A DNA stretch of 64,000 nt from CALXOD01 sp964402715 (GCA_964402715.1 CAYODJ010000004.1:1-64000), one strand, 5' to 3'. Positions 45,274-54,048 are shown, counted from the stretch's first letter. The notes: a model not told the origin generated them from the sequence alone. Numbers and translations are program-made.

Positions 45274-45304
45274 ATACTCTGGCACTGAAAAACGCGACTG
45301 TCAA
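45274..45304 (-). promoter_or_regulatory. candidate promoter of the trp operon
   Basis: On the minus strand a perfect TTGACA (45299-45304) is followed at 19 bp by GAGTAT (45274-45279). The -35 is strong and the -10 and spacing are poor. Transcription from here would run about 220 nt through the leader hairpin to trpE. Confidence 0.35.
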
Positions 45305-45364
45305 ATCCGCAGGCGGGGAAATTTTTTCTTTTTTCAGCTTCCGGCGGCCGGACGCAGAGCCGGG

Positions 45365-46287
45365 CTAGAATCTGCGGTTCAACATGCGACGGATCGGCGT
45401 CTCCGCCCTGGAGCGCAGCGGCTCGGGCACGTCGATTTCGGCGCGGTTCTCCTCAAGGGAGCGCAGCACGTCGGGCAGCCGGATCAGCTTCATCTGCGGA
45501 CAGACCGCCTGTCCGGTCAGCGGGATGAACCTCTTGCCGGGATTCTCCTTCTCCAGGCGGTGCAGAATCCCCACCTCGGTGGCGATGATGAACGTTTCTT
45601 TCGGCGACCGCCGCACATGCCTGAGAATGCCGCCCGTGCTGAGGGCGTGATCCGCCATCGCGGTCACCTCCGGAGGAGCCTCGGGATGGATCAGCAACTC
45701 GGCGTCGGGGAATTCCCGCCGGCGGCGCTCCACCATGCCGCATGTCATGCGCTGATGCACCGGGCAGAAGCCGTTCCAGCACGTCACGTTCCGTCCGGCG
45801 AGTCCGGCGCAATGCCGTCCGAGATTCCGGTCCGGCACGAACAGAATCTCCGAATCCGGAGGCAGCATCCCGATCATCTCCGCGGCGTTGGCGCTGGTCA
45901 CGCACAGATCGCATTCGGCCTTGACCGCCGCCGTGCTGTTGACGAAACCGCCAGCATCCCCGGACGCCCGGCCTTGGCGCACCGGACCGCCTCCGCGTCG
46001 ATCATGTCCGCCATCGCGCATCCCGCATCCTCCGCCGGCAGCAGAACCGTCTTGTCCGGCGAGAGGATCTTGGCGGTCTCCGCCATGAAACGCACGCCGC
46101 AGAAGACGATCACGTCGGCGTCGGCGTCCGCGGCGCGCACGGCCAGCTCCAGCGAATCGCCGCAGAAATCGGCGACGTCCTGAACCTCGCCCAGCTCGTA
46201 GTTGTGCGCCAAAATCACCGCGTTCCGCTCCCTGCGGACGCGGTCAATCCTCCCGCGGATCTCGTCGTCGTTCATCTGTCCGTTCAT
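45365..46287 (-). pseudogene. nadA: quinolinate synthase A, frameshifted as given
   Basis: NadA makes quinolinate from iminoaspartate and DHAP with a [4Fe-4S] cluster, in NAD synthesis. The protein is split over two frames. The first (46287 to about 45947) reads ERNAVILAHNYELGEVQDVADFCGDS and EDAGCAMADMI up to GRPGMLAV. The second carries on at FVNSTAAVKAECDLCVTSANAAEMIG to the end at 45365. Cluster cysteines fall in both parts (GCAMAD, GFCPVH, AVCPQMK). Adding one base to the AAA run at 45945-45947 joins them perfectly as LAVFVNSTAAVK. All else looks intact, so a sequencing indel, a recent mutation or recoding are all possible. It starts 8 bp after pheT. Confidence 0.85.
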
Positions 46288-46294
46288 TTCGGAA

Positions 46295-48694
46295 TCAGCG
46301 CAGCTCGACCTTGAGCTCGCGGGCCAGACGTCCGCGGAGCCGTTCGCACGCGGCGTTCACCTCGCCGTCGGTCAGCGTGCGCTCCGCGTGGCGGAAGGTC
46401 AGCTGATACGCCATGCTCTTGCGCCCGGGTCCGAGCGTCTTTTCGTCGGTGAAGATGTCGAACAGTCTGACCGACTCGAGGTTCTTCAGCCCGGCGCCGC
46501 GGATGAACCCGACCACAGCCGCATGCTCCAGTCCGTCGTCCGCCACGAACGCGACGTCGCGGCTGACCGACGGGAACTGCGACGGCTCGCGGTAACGGAC
46601 GTCCCGTCTTCCGACGGCCAGCAGCCCGTCCACGTCGACCAGCGCCGCGAAGACCGCGTACGGCGTGCGCCACGACCGCGTCAGCTTCGCCGGCAGCTGC
46701 CCCAGACGGGCGATCCGGCGTTTCCCGACCGACGCCACGACGGACGTCCCCGGTTCGAAGCTCGGATCGTCGACGGGCTCGAAAACGCAGCGATCCGCGC
46801 CCCGCTGCTCCAGCCAGCTCTCCAGCAGTCCCTTGAGATCGTAGAAGTCGTACAGCTCATCCAGCTCCCCGGAGTAGCGTTCCGGATGCTTCCTGCCGGT
46901 GAGAGCGATGCAGCATTCGTAGCGCTCCTCCGGATACAGCTCCGCGTCGGCGCAGAAGACTTTCCCCAGCTCGAACAGCCGCAGATCCAGACTGCGTCTC
47001 GCCACGTTGCGCTCGACGGTTCCGAGCATCCCCCCCAGAAGCGAGGGACGCATGAACACGAGATCCGAGCTGACCGGATTCTTCAGCGTCACCAGATCGC
47101 CGGCGTCGAAGCGCGAGTCGCACAGCGCGGACTTCCTGTCGACCATGCTGTAATGCACGCATTCGTCCAGTCCGTGTCCGACGAGCTCGTCTCTCAGCTG
47201 CTGATGTCTCCAGTACACGTCGTCGGCCATGGAGGACACCGCCTTGCAGACCACCGGACGCACCGGTATGGCGTCCAGCCCGTGGATGCGCGCCACCTCC
47301 TCCGCGAGGTCGGCCTCTCGTTCCAGATCCGGCCGGAAAAGCGGCGCCTCGACCGTGCACCCGTCCTCCCGCAGATCCGTGACTTTCAGATGCAGACGGC
47401 GGAAGATGTCCACCATGTCGCCGTCGGCGACGTCCACGCCGATGAGTCCGCGCACGCGTCCGAAGCGGCAGACGATCCTCTTCGGCTCGGGCCGCCCCGA
47501 CGACACCTCGAACCGGTCCGTCGCCTCCCTCCCGTCCGCGACCTGCATGATCAGCTGCGCCGCCCTGTCGGAGGCGTAGGCCGCCATGTCGTAGTCCACT
47601 CCCCGTTCATAACGGTACGAGGCGTCGCTGGAAATCGCCAGCTCCCTGGCGGTCGCGCGGATCGACGACGGACGGAACACGGCGCTCTCCAGCAGGATGT
47701 CGACGGTCCGGTCGGATATGCCGCTGTACTCGCCGCCCATGATTCCAGCGAGAGCCATGGGCTTCTCCCCGTCGGCGATCACCAGATGCCGGGGCGACAG
47801 CTCGCGGAGCACGCCGTCGAGCGTCACGATGGTCTCCCCGGCGCGGGCGCGCCGCACCACCACCCGCCCCCCGGCGAGCAGATCGAGATCGAACGCGTGC
47901 AGCGGCTGTCCGAGCTCCATGAGAATGAAGTTGGTCACGTCGACCACATTGTTGATCGGACGCAGTCCGACGGAGCAGAGCCGCTCCTTCAGCCAGTCCG
48001 GGCTCTCGCCGACCCTGACTCCGCGGATGACCCGGCCGATGTATCTCGGACACAGCTCCGGCTCCTCCACCGAGACCAGATCCGGGGGAGCGGGCACGGT
48101 CGGCGGAAGAACGACCTCCGGCAGACGCGGGACGACGTTCAGCAGACAGCCGACGTCCCTGGCCACTCCCCAGTGCGACAGCAGGTCGGGACGGTTCGGG
48201 GTCACCTCCACCTCGATGCAGCTGTCGCCGGGATAGAGCTTCTCCAGCGGCGTCCCCGCCGCGACCGCGTCGTCGAGAATCATGATGCCGCTGTGATCGT
48301 CGTTCAGGCCGAGTTCGCGTCCGCTGCAGAGCATGCCGCAGGAGTCGACGCCCCTCAGTCTGGTCTTCCTGATGACCAGCCTCCCCTCCGGAGCGTCGAA
48401 CACCGTGCCCACGGTCGCCAGCGGAACGGTCCTGCCCGCGTCGCAGTTCGGAGCTCCGCAGACGACCTGCAGCTCCCGCTCTCCGTCGAACACCCGGCAG
48501 ACCGACAGATGATCGGAGCCGGCGTGCGGCGCGCGCTCCAGAATTTTCGCCGCCACCACTCCGCGCGGCACGCGCCGCGAGGTCGTCACCGCCTCCACCT
48601 CGATGCCCGCCATGGTCAACTTGCCGCAGAGCGTCTCCAGATCGCAGTCCACGGTCACATACTGCGCCAGCCAGTCGCGCGAAATCTTCATCAT
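46295..48694 (-). CDS. pheT: phenylalanine-tRNA ligase beta subunit
   Basis: A 799-residue subunit of the alpha2-beta2 enzyme; it recognises tRNA-Phe and edits Tyr-tRNA-Phe. The start KISRDWLAQYV is standard. A tRNA-binding EMAP-like domain follows (about 40-150), then the B3/B4 editing region (RYIGRVIRGV, RPINNVVDVTNFILMELGQPLHAFD), B5 (LIGVDVADGDMVDIFRRL) and the C-terminal anticodon-binding FDX-ACB domain (SQFPSVSRDVAFVADDG). AAGGA precedes the ATG. It lies 14 bp after pheS. Confidence 0.97.
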   Translation of the reverse strand: MMKISRDWLAQYVTVDCDLETLCGKLTMAGIEVEAVTTSRRVPRGVVAAKILERAPHAGSDHLSVCRVFDGERELQVVCGAPNCDAGRTVPLATVGTVFDAPEGRLVIRKTRLRGVDSCGMLCSGRELGLNDDHSGIMILDDAVAAGTPLEKLYPGDSCIEVEVTPNRPDLLSHWGVARDVGCLLNVVPRLPEVVLPPTVPAPPDLVSVEEPELCPRYIGRVIRGVRVGESPDWLKERLCSVGLRPINNVVDVTNFILMELGQPLHAFDLDLLAGGRVVVRRARAGETIVTLDGVLRELSPRHLVIADGEKPMALAGIMGGEYSGISDRTVDILLESAVFRPSSIRATARELAISSDASYRYERGVDYDMAAYASDRAAQLIMQVADGREATDRFEVSSGRPEPKRIVCRFGRVRGLIGVDVADGDMVDIFRRLHLKVTDLREDGCTVEAPLFRPDLEREADLAEEVARIHGLDAIPVRPVVCKAVSSMADDVYWRHQQLRDELVGHGLDECVHYSMVDRKSALCDSRFDAGDLVTLKNPVSSDLVFMRPSLLGGMLGTVERNVARRSLDLRLFELGKVFCADAELYPEERYECCIALTGRKHPERYSGELDELYDFYDLKGLLESWLEQRGADRCVFEPVDDPSFEPGTSVVASVGKRRIARLGQLPAKLTRSWRTPYAVFAALVDVDGLLAVGRRDVRYREPSQFPSVSRDVAFVADDGLEHAAVVGFIRGAGLKNLESVRLFDIFTDEKTLGPGRKSMAYQLTFRHAERTLTDGEVNAACERLRGRLARELKVELR

Positions 48695-48708
48695 GCACCG
48701 TTCCTTGA

Positions 48709-49728
48709 TTAGAATTGTCTGAGGAAACGCACGTCGTTCTCGTAGAAATACCGCAGATCGCCGATCCGGTATCGCAGCATCGCCAGCCGTTCTATGCCCA
48801 GACCGAAGGCGAATCCGGACCAGATCTCGGGATCGTACCCCACGTTGCGCAGCACGTTCGGATCGACCATGCCGGCTCCGGCGATCTCGATGTAGCCGGA
48901 GTTCTTGCAGACCGGACACCCTTTCCCGTCGCACATTATGCAGGAGAAATCGTACTCCACGCTCGGTTCGGTGAACGGAAAGAAATGGGGGCGGAGCCTG
49001 ATGCGCACCCTGGGTCCGAACATCTCGACCGCGAACTTCTGCAGCACGCTCTTCAAATCCGACATCGAGACGTCCCGGTCGACCGAGAGTCCCTCTATCT
49101 GATGAAAATTCATTCCGTGAGTCGCGTCCGGCGTGTCCCTGCGGTACACGCGGCCGGGGGCGACAACGCGCACCGGCGGAGACTGCGACTCCATGACGCG
49201 GATCTGGACGGGGCTGGTCTGGCTGCGCAGAATCCTCCCGTCGGAAAAATAGAAAGTGTCCTGCTCGTCGCGCGAGGGATGATCGTCCGGAGTGTTCAGC
49301 GCGTCGAAGTTGTGATACACGTCCTCGATTTCCGGTCCCCCGGCCACGATGAACCCCATCCGCCGGAAAATGGCCACGCATTCGTCGGCGACGATGTTGA
49401 TCGGGTGCTTGTGCCCGACCGGCCACCGGCGGCCCGGCAGGGTCAGATCCCGTTTTCCGGCGGTCCCCTCCGGCGCGGCCGCGAGCCGCCGGACGGCGTC
49501 CTCTATCATCGCCCGGATCCTCGCGCGGCCGGCGTTGAACGCCGCGCCGGTCTCCCGGCGCTCCTCCGCCGGCACCGCGCCCATCTCCCTGCTGAGCGCG
49601 GGGAAAAGACCGTTGCGGCCGATCCATCTGATCCTGAGCTGCTCGACCTCCGCCGGAGTCGCGGCCGCGGCGAGCAGCCCCGCCGCCTCGTCCAGCGCCG
49701 CGTTGATTTTCTCGACAATCGCGTTCAT
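48709..49728 (-). CDS. pheS: phenylalanine-tRNA ligase alpha subunit
   Basis: The 339-residue catalytic class II subunit. Motif 1 region LPGRRWPVGHKHPIN, motif 2 VVAPGRVYRRDTPDATHGMNFHQIEGL near residue 190, and motif 3 GFAFGLGIERLAML near residue 310 are present. A four-Cys segment CIMCDGKGCPVC near residue 260 is common in this form of PheS. The start is ATG 49728; the frame is open further up to 49845, through the terminator hairpin, and that part has no family likeness. Confidence 0.97.
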   Translation of the reverse strand: MNAIVEKINAALDEAAGLLAAAATPAEVEQLRIRWIGRNGLFPALSREMGAVPAEERRETGAAFNAGRARIRAMIEDAVRRLAAAPEGTAGKRDLTLPGRRWPVGHKHPINIVADECVAIFRRMGFIVAGGPEIEDVYHNFDALNTPDDHPSRDEQDTFYFSDGRILRSQTSPVQIRVMESQSPPVRVVAPGRVYRRDTPDATHGMNFHQIEGLSVDRDVSMSDLKSVLQKFAVEMFGPRVRIRLRPHFFPFTEPSVEYDFSCIMCDGKGCPVCKNSGYIEIAGAGMVDPNVLRNVGYDPEIWSGFAFGLGIERLAMLRYRIGDLRYFYENDVRFLRQF

Positions 49729-49798
49729 ATCCGTCTGTGTCTCCGTGGCCGTCCAGGCCGGTTCCGGCGGACGGTTGCACCGCCGTGAAACGTGAAAA

Positions 49799-49849
49799 TA
49801 AAAAAACAGCTTGACAGGAGGTGAAAAAAATCCACCCGCCTTCAAGCTG
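49799..49849 (-). terminator. terminator or attenuator hairpin between rplT and pheS
   Basis: On the minus strand, CAGCTTGA (49842-49849) pairs with TCAAGCTG (49807-49814), with further paired bases inside and a T-rich loop. A run of T (49806 down to 49801, then A and T) follows. It begins 23 nt after the rplT stop. In Escherichia coli this gap holds the pheM attenuator of pheST; here no separate leader peptide frame is seen. Confidence 0.7.
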
Positions 49850-49871
49850 CTGCGCGACGGAACCGCCGTCG

Positions 49872-50222
49872 TCAGACCCGGGTGGTCTTCTCCACCAGAG
49901 CCTTGAACTCCTGCGGTTCGGCGACGGCCAGATCCGCCAGAACCTTCCGGTTCAGCTCGATCCCCGCCTTCTTGAGTCCGTTCATGAACTTGCTGTAGTT
50001 GGTGTCAAGCGCGCGGCACGCGGCGTTGATGCGGACCACCCACAGCGCGCGGTACTGCCGCTTCTTCTGCTTGCGGCCGCGGTAGGCGTGAACCATGGCC
50101 TTGTCCACGGCGTCGTACGCAGTGCGGATGTTCTTGCTGCTGTTGCCGTAAAAACCCTTGGCCCGCTCCAGAACCCGCTTGCGGCGCTTGCGCGACGGAA
50201 CGGCGTAAGTAACCCTCGACAT
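49872..50222 (-). CDS. rplT: 50S ribosomal protein L20
   Basis: The 116-residue L20 needed for early 50S assembly. The N-terminal basic extension SRVTYAVPSRKRRKRVLERAKGFYGNSS and the domain LWVVRINAACRALDTNYSKFMNGLKKAGIELNRKVLADLAV are typical. AGGTGAGGAT precedes the ATG. In other bacteria L20 represses this operon; no operator was identified here. Confidence 0.98.
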   Translation of the reverse strand: MSRVTYAVPSRKRRKRVLERAKGFYGNSSKNIRTAYDAVDKAMVHAYRGRKQKKRQYRALWVVRINAACRALDTNYSKFMNGLKKAGIELNRKVLADLAVAEPQEFKALVEKTTRV

Positions 50223-50242
50223 ATATCCTCACCTCCGGTCGG

Positions 50243-50443
50243 TTAGAGTCCGTACGGCAGCGCCGCCTTGATGCGGCTGCTCTCGGCGGCGGACACGGCC
50301 CCGTCCTGACCCAGCCGGCGTCTGCGCTTGGCGTTCTTTCCGGTCATCAGATGACGGGCGCCCGCCTTGTTGTGGCGGAACTTGCCGGTTCCGGTCATCT
50401 TGAGCCGCTTCGCGGCACATTTCCTCGTCTTCAGCTTGGGCAT
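50243..50443 (-). CDS. rpmI: 50S ribosomal protein L35
   Basis: A 66-residue basic protein starting PKLKTRKCAAKRLKMTGTGKFRHNKAGARH, as L35 does. It lies 20 bp before rplT and 87 bp after infC. GGGAG is present about 10 nt before the ATG. Confidence 0.97.
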   Translation of the reverse strand: MPKLKTRKCAAKRLKMTGTGKFRHNKAGARHLMTGKNAKRRRRLGQDGAVSAAESSRIKAALPYGL

Positions 50444-50530
50444 CGTTGCGTTTCTCCCGTGTGACAGTGTTGATGTTCCGTCTCCGCCCCGTCGGCCGAT
50501 GCCAGCCGATCGCGGCGCACGCCCCCGGCC

Positions 50531-51040
50531 CTATTTGGGGGCGAAATTGACCGTGATGTTGCGTCCGAGCAGTTTCGGAACGCCGTCCGCCTCTCCGTAG
50601 GGAGCCAGATCCACCAGAATCCGATCCATGAGCCCGAAAGCCAGATCCTGATGCGCCATCTCCCTCCCCCGCAGAGCCAGAGTGATCTTTAATCTATACC
50701 CTTTGCCGAGAAATTCAAGGGTGCGCTTTATCTTTATGTCGTAGTCGTTCCTGTCGACGTTGATGTGAAACTTGACCTCTTTGAGCTTCTGCGCGAGCGC
50801 GTTCCTGCGCTGCGCCTTCTGACTCTTCTTCTGCTCGTACTGCAGTTTTCCGAAATTCATGACGCGCACGACCGGAGGCACGGCGCGCTCCGACACCAGC
50901 ACCAGATCCAGACCCGCCCCGCGCGCCAGCTCATGCGCGCGCGCCAAAGGAACGACGTCCAGCTGTTCCCCGTCGGCTCCGATCAGCCTGACCTTCTCCG
51001 CGGAGAACGACCGATCCCCCTGTTTCAGCAGCTTAGCGAT
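50531..51040 (-). CDS. infC: translation initiation factor IF-3, apparent AUC start codon
   Basis: IF-3 binds the 30S subunit and checks start-codon pairing. The product of about 169 residues has KVRLIGADGEQLDVVPL, GLDLVLVSERAVPPVVRVMNFGKLQYEQKK, then FHINVDRNDYDIKIKRTLEFLGKGYRLKITLALRGREMAHQDL and the end FAPK. No ATG, GTG or TTG with a ribosome site lies in the right place. An AGAGGTG sits 5 nt before an in-frame ATC (51038-51040), giving IAKLLKQGDRSFSAEKVRL. Most infC genes use AUU, and AUC fits the same autoregulation. The only standard in-frame start upstream, GTG at 51106, has no Shine-Dalgarno. Confidence 0.85.
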   Translation of the reverse strand: MAKLLKQGDRSFSAEKVRLIGADGEQLDVVPLARAHELARGAGLDLVLVSERAVPPVVRVMNFGKLQYEQKKSQKAQRRNALAQKLKEVKFHINVDRNDYDIKIKRTLEFLGKGYRLKITLALRGREMAHQDLAFGLMDRILVDLAPYGEADGVPKLLGRNITVNFAPK

Positions 51041-51119
51041 AGCAACACCTCTTCTTTGTACCCTGATCTGACGCGAACGGAGGCCGCGCCGCCGCGCGGC
51101 CGGCACCGGCTACTATAAT

Positions 51120-52850
51120 TTAACAAAACTTATTATCAACTTCTATTTTCATTTTTTCCATCAATTGCTCGGGAGTGAACGACCCCAGCTCGCCCTCCCT
51201 GCGGCTGCGCACCGAAAAAGTCCCCGTCTCCGCCTCCTGAGGCCCGACCACCAGGATGTAGGGGACGCGGTCGTGGCGCGCGTCCTTGATTTTCGCGCCG
51301 AGGCTGGCCGGCCGTCTGTCCAGCTGAGCGCGGAAGCCGCCCCCGCGCAGCTGCTGCAGCCGCTCCTCGGCGCAGTCGATCTGGCGCTCGGAGATCGGCA
51401 GGACGCGCGCCTGTTCCGGAGCCAGCCACAGCGGGAACGCCCCGGCGTACTGCTCTATGAGGATGCCGAAGAAACGCTCCAGCGATCCGAACAGGGCGCG
51501 GTGCACCATGTACGGCTGATGCTTTCTCCCGTCCTCGCCGACATAGCTCATGTCGAAGCGCTCCGGGAGATTGAAGTCGAACTGAATCGTGGTCGTCTGC
51601 CACTCGCGGCCTATCGCGTCCTTGATCTTCAGATCGATCTTCGGACCGTAGAACGCGCCGCCCCCCTCGTCGACCTCGCAGCCGAGGCCGCACTCGCGCA
51701 CCGCGTTCTCCAGGGACGAGAGCGCCTGCGCCCAGCGGGCCGGATCGCCGACCGCCTTGGCCGGACGGGTGGCGAGATACGCCTTGATCTCCTTGAACCC
51801 GAAGTCCTTCCACACGGCGAGGCTGAAGCGCAGAACCTCGGAGATTTCCGGTCCGATCTGCTCCGGCGTGCATATGATGTGCGCGTCGTCCTGCGTGAAG
51901 CCGCGCACGCGCAGCAGCCCGTGCAGAACGCCGGACTTCTCGTACCGGTAGACCGTCCCCAGCTCGGCCCAGCGGAGCGGCAGCTCGCGGTACGACCGCA
52001 GCTTCGAACGGTATATCTCGATGTGGAACGGACAGTTCATCGGCTTGACGAAATAATCCTTCTCGTCGATCTGCATCGGAGAGTACATGCTGTCGTGGTA
52101 GAACGACAGATGTCCGGAAGTCTCCCACAGCACGCTCTGCCCGATGTGCGGCGTGTACAGCAGCTCGTACCCGTTGCGGTAGTGCTCCTCCCGCCAGTAC
52201 GTCTCGATGAGATTGCGGACGAACGCCCCCTTGGGCTGCCACAGCACCAGACCCGGGCCGACGTTCTCGGAGAAGCAGAAAAGCCCGAGCTCCTGCCCCA
52301 GACGGCGGTGATCCCGCTTCTGCGCCTCCTCCAGCTGGCGGAGATAACTCTGCAGCTCCTCGTCCGTGGCGAAGGCCGTGCCGTAGATGCGCTGCAGCAT
52401 CGGATTCTTCTCGTCGCCGCGGAAGTACGAGCCGGCGACCGACAGCAGCTTCACCGCGCCGATCCGTCCGGCGTGATCCACGTGGGGACCGCGGCAGAGA
52501 TCCACGAAGCCGCCGCTGCGGTAGAAGCTGATCACCGCGCCCTCCGGAACATCCGCCAGGCGCTCCAGCTTGAACGTCTGCCCCTGCTCGCGCAGCATCC
52601 GCTCCGCGTCCTCCCGCGAGGATTCGAAGCGTTCGAAAGGCACTTTCGCGGCAATCATCTTCCTCATGATCCGTTCGATGGCGCGGAGATCGTCCGGAGT
52701 AAGACGCCGTTCCAGATCGAAATCGTAGTAGAAACCGTTTTCCGTAGCCGGACCGATGTCGAATTTCGCCGTCGGAAACAGCTGTTTGACCGCCGCCGCC
52801 ATCACATGCGCCGCGCTGTGCCGAATGGTGTCCAAGCCGTATTCGCTCAT
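51120..52850 (-). CDS. thrS: threonine-tRNA ligase without TGS domain
   Basis: A 576-residue class II synthetase. It begins at the editing domain (TIRHSAAHVMAAAVKQLFP, HxxxH at residues 11-15; DLCRGPHVDH), then the catalytic core with zinc ligands in KPMNCPFHIEIY and VRGFTQDDAHIIC. GGGAFYGPKIDLKIKDAIGREWQTTTIQFDFNLPERF is motif 3 side, and the anticodon domain is at the end. The usual N-terminal TGS domain of about 65 residues is missing; the start at 52850 has GAAGGTG upstream, and the frame to 52898 adds only 16 residues. First gene of thrS-infC-rpmI-rplT-pheST. Confidence 0.96.
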   Translation of the reverse strand: MSEYGLDTIRHSAAHVMAAAVKQLFPTAKFDIGPATENGFYYDFDLERRLTPDDLRAIERIMRKMIAAKVPFERFESSREDAERMLREQGQTFKLERLADVPEGAVISFYRSGGFVDLCRGPHVDHAGRIGAVKLLSVAGSYFRGDEKNPMLQRIYGTAFATDEELQSYLRQLEEAQKRDHRRLGQELGLFCFSENVGPGLVLWQPKGAFVRNLIETYWREEHYRNGYELLYTPHIGQSVLWETSGHLSFYHDSMYSPMQIDEKDYFVKPMNCPFHIEIYRSKLRSYRELPLRWAELGTVYRYEKSGVLHGLLRVRGFTQDDAHIICTPEQIGPEISEVLRFSLAVWKDFGFKEIKAYLATRPAKAVGDPARWAQALSSLENAVRECGLGCEVDEGGGAFYGPKIDLKIKDAIGREWQTTTIQFDFNLPERFDMSYVGEDGRKHQPYMVHRALFGSLERFFGILIEQYAGAFPLWLAPEQARVLPISERQIDCAEERLQQLRGGGFRAQLDRRPASLGAKIKDARHDRVPYILVVGPQEAETGTFSVRSRREGELGSFTPEQLMEKMKIEVDNKFC

Positions 52851-52869
52851 TTTATACGCACCTTCCCCA

Positions 52870-52898
52870 ACTGTAGTCCATAGGAATGTTGTCCACAA
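52870..52898 (-). promoter_or_regulatory. candidate thrS promoter overlapped by a DnaA-box-like site
   Basis: On the minus strand TTGTGG (52893-52898), a 17-bp spacer and TACAGT (52870-52875) lie 20 bp before the thrS ATG. On the plus strand the 9-mer TTGTCCACA (52889-52897), a DnaA-box form used in GC-rich bacteria, covers the -35 element. A single site may be chance. Confidence 0.35.
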
Positions 52899-52989
52899 GA
52901 GTTCATGAAACGCGAGCCGCCGCCCCGAAGCGCCGGCGGAAAAACCGAATCAATCCGCGCGGGAAGGCGTCCGGCGCGGCCCCCCCGGT

Positions 52990-53643
52990 TCAGAACAGTT
53001 CGCCCTGCTCGGCCGACGCCGACAGAGCCCGCACCGGGGCGAAACTCCTCCTGTGCAGGGCGCAGGGACCCAGACGCCGCAGCGCCTCCAGATGACGCTC
53101 CGTGCCGTAGCCCTTGTGCTCGGCGAAACCGTAGCCGGGGAATTCGGCGTCCGCCCTCGTCATCCACTCGTCCCGGTACACTTTCGCCAGAATGCTCGCG
53201 GCGGCGATCGAGGCCGACCTCGCGTCCCCCCCGACGAAAGCCAGCGACGGACACGGCAGGTACGGCACCGGCCGGCCGTCGATCAGCAGCAGATCCATGT
53301 CCGCGCCGAGATTCATCACCGCCTCGCGCATGGCGCGGTCCGTGGCGCGCAGGATGTTCAAGCGGTCGATTTCGGACGCGGAGACCTCGCCGACCGCCCA
53401 GCGCACGCCGGGAACCGCCAGCACCGCGTCGCGCATCGCCAGCCGCGTGCGGCCGTCGACCTGCTTGGAGTCATTGACCTCGGGCACGCGGGCACCGGAC
53501 GGAAAACAGACGGCGGCGGCCACCACCGGCCCCGCCAGCGGCCCCCGCCCCGCCTCGTCCACGCCGGCGATGAGAACGAACCCCTCCGCGCGGAAACGCC
53601 TTTCCAGCGAGAGAAGCTCGTGATCCTCCGGCAGAAAATTCAT
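52990..53643 (-). CDS. rnhB: ribonuclease HII
   Basis: RNase HII nicks at ribonucleotides in DNA. The 217-residue enzyme has IAGVDEAGRGPLAGPVVAAAV near residue 26 with the catalytic DE, NDSKQVDGRTR, LLLIDGRPVPYLP with the third Asp, and GGDARSASIAAASILAKVYRD near residue 138. It lies 63 bp after rplS, its usual neighbour. GGAGGG precedes the ATG. Confidence 0.97.
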   Translation of the reverse strand: MNFLPEDHELLSLERRFRAEGFVLIAGVDEAGRGPLAGPVVAAAVCFPSGARVPEVNDSKQVDGRTRLAMRDAVLAVPGVRWAVGEVSASEIDRLNILRATDRAMREAVMNLGADMDLLLIDGRPVPYLPCPSLAFVGGDARSASIAAASILAKVYRDEWMTRADAEFPGYGFAEHKGYGTERHLEALRRLGPCALHRRSFAPVRALSASAEQGELF

Positions 53644-53706
53644 ACGCGCCCTCCGTGCTCCGGACGCCGACGCCGGGCGCGGATGCGGGACGGCTCCGTC
53701 CGCGGC

Positions 53707-54048
53707 TCAGCGGCCTTCCTTGACACGCGCCGCCTTGCCGACCTTGCTGCGCAGATAGTACAGCTTGGCGCGGCGCACCCGCCCCTTGCGGGCGACCTCG
53801 ATGCGGTCGATGCGCGGGCTGTGCAGCGGGAAGACGCGCTCAACCCCGCTGCCGGCGGTCACCCGCCGCACCGTGAAAGTCTCCTCGATTCCGGTTCCGC
53901 GCCGGGCGATCACCGTGCCGGCGAACAGCTGGATGCGCTCGGTCGAGCCCTCCACGATCTTCACGTAGACCTTGACCGTGTCGCCGACGGAGAAGTCGAC
54001 AACATCACTTTTGAGCTGCTCGTTGCGAATTTTGTCCACTATGTTCAT
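53707..54048 (-). CDS. rplS: 50S ribosomal protein L19
   Basis: A 113-residue protein at the 30S/50S interface. FSVGDTVKVYVKIVEGSTERIQLFAGTVIARRG, ETFTVRRVTAGSGVERVFPLHSPRI and RRAKLYYLRSKVGKAARVKE are signature strings. The start is ATG 54048, with GGAGGA 7 nt upstream, rather than ATG 54063. It overlaps the end of trmD by 44 bp, more than the few bases seen elsewhere in this window. Confidence 0.97.
   Translation of the reverse strand: MNIVDKIRNEQLKSDVVDFSVGDTVKVYVKIVEGSTERIQLFAGTVIARRGTGIEETFTVRRVTAGSGVERVFPLHSPRIDRIEVARKGRVRRAKLYYLRSKVGKAARVKEGR

Noticed and set aside
46202..48712. 836-codon open frame on the plus strand opposite pheT and nadA
   Set aside because: Antisense shadow of pheT, rich in His, Arg and Gln.
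49743..49845. pheM-like leader peptide (LFFYF string) before pheS
   Set aside because: The Phe codons come from the terminator T runs; the frame has no start with a ribosome site and runs into pheS without a stop.
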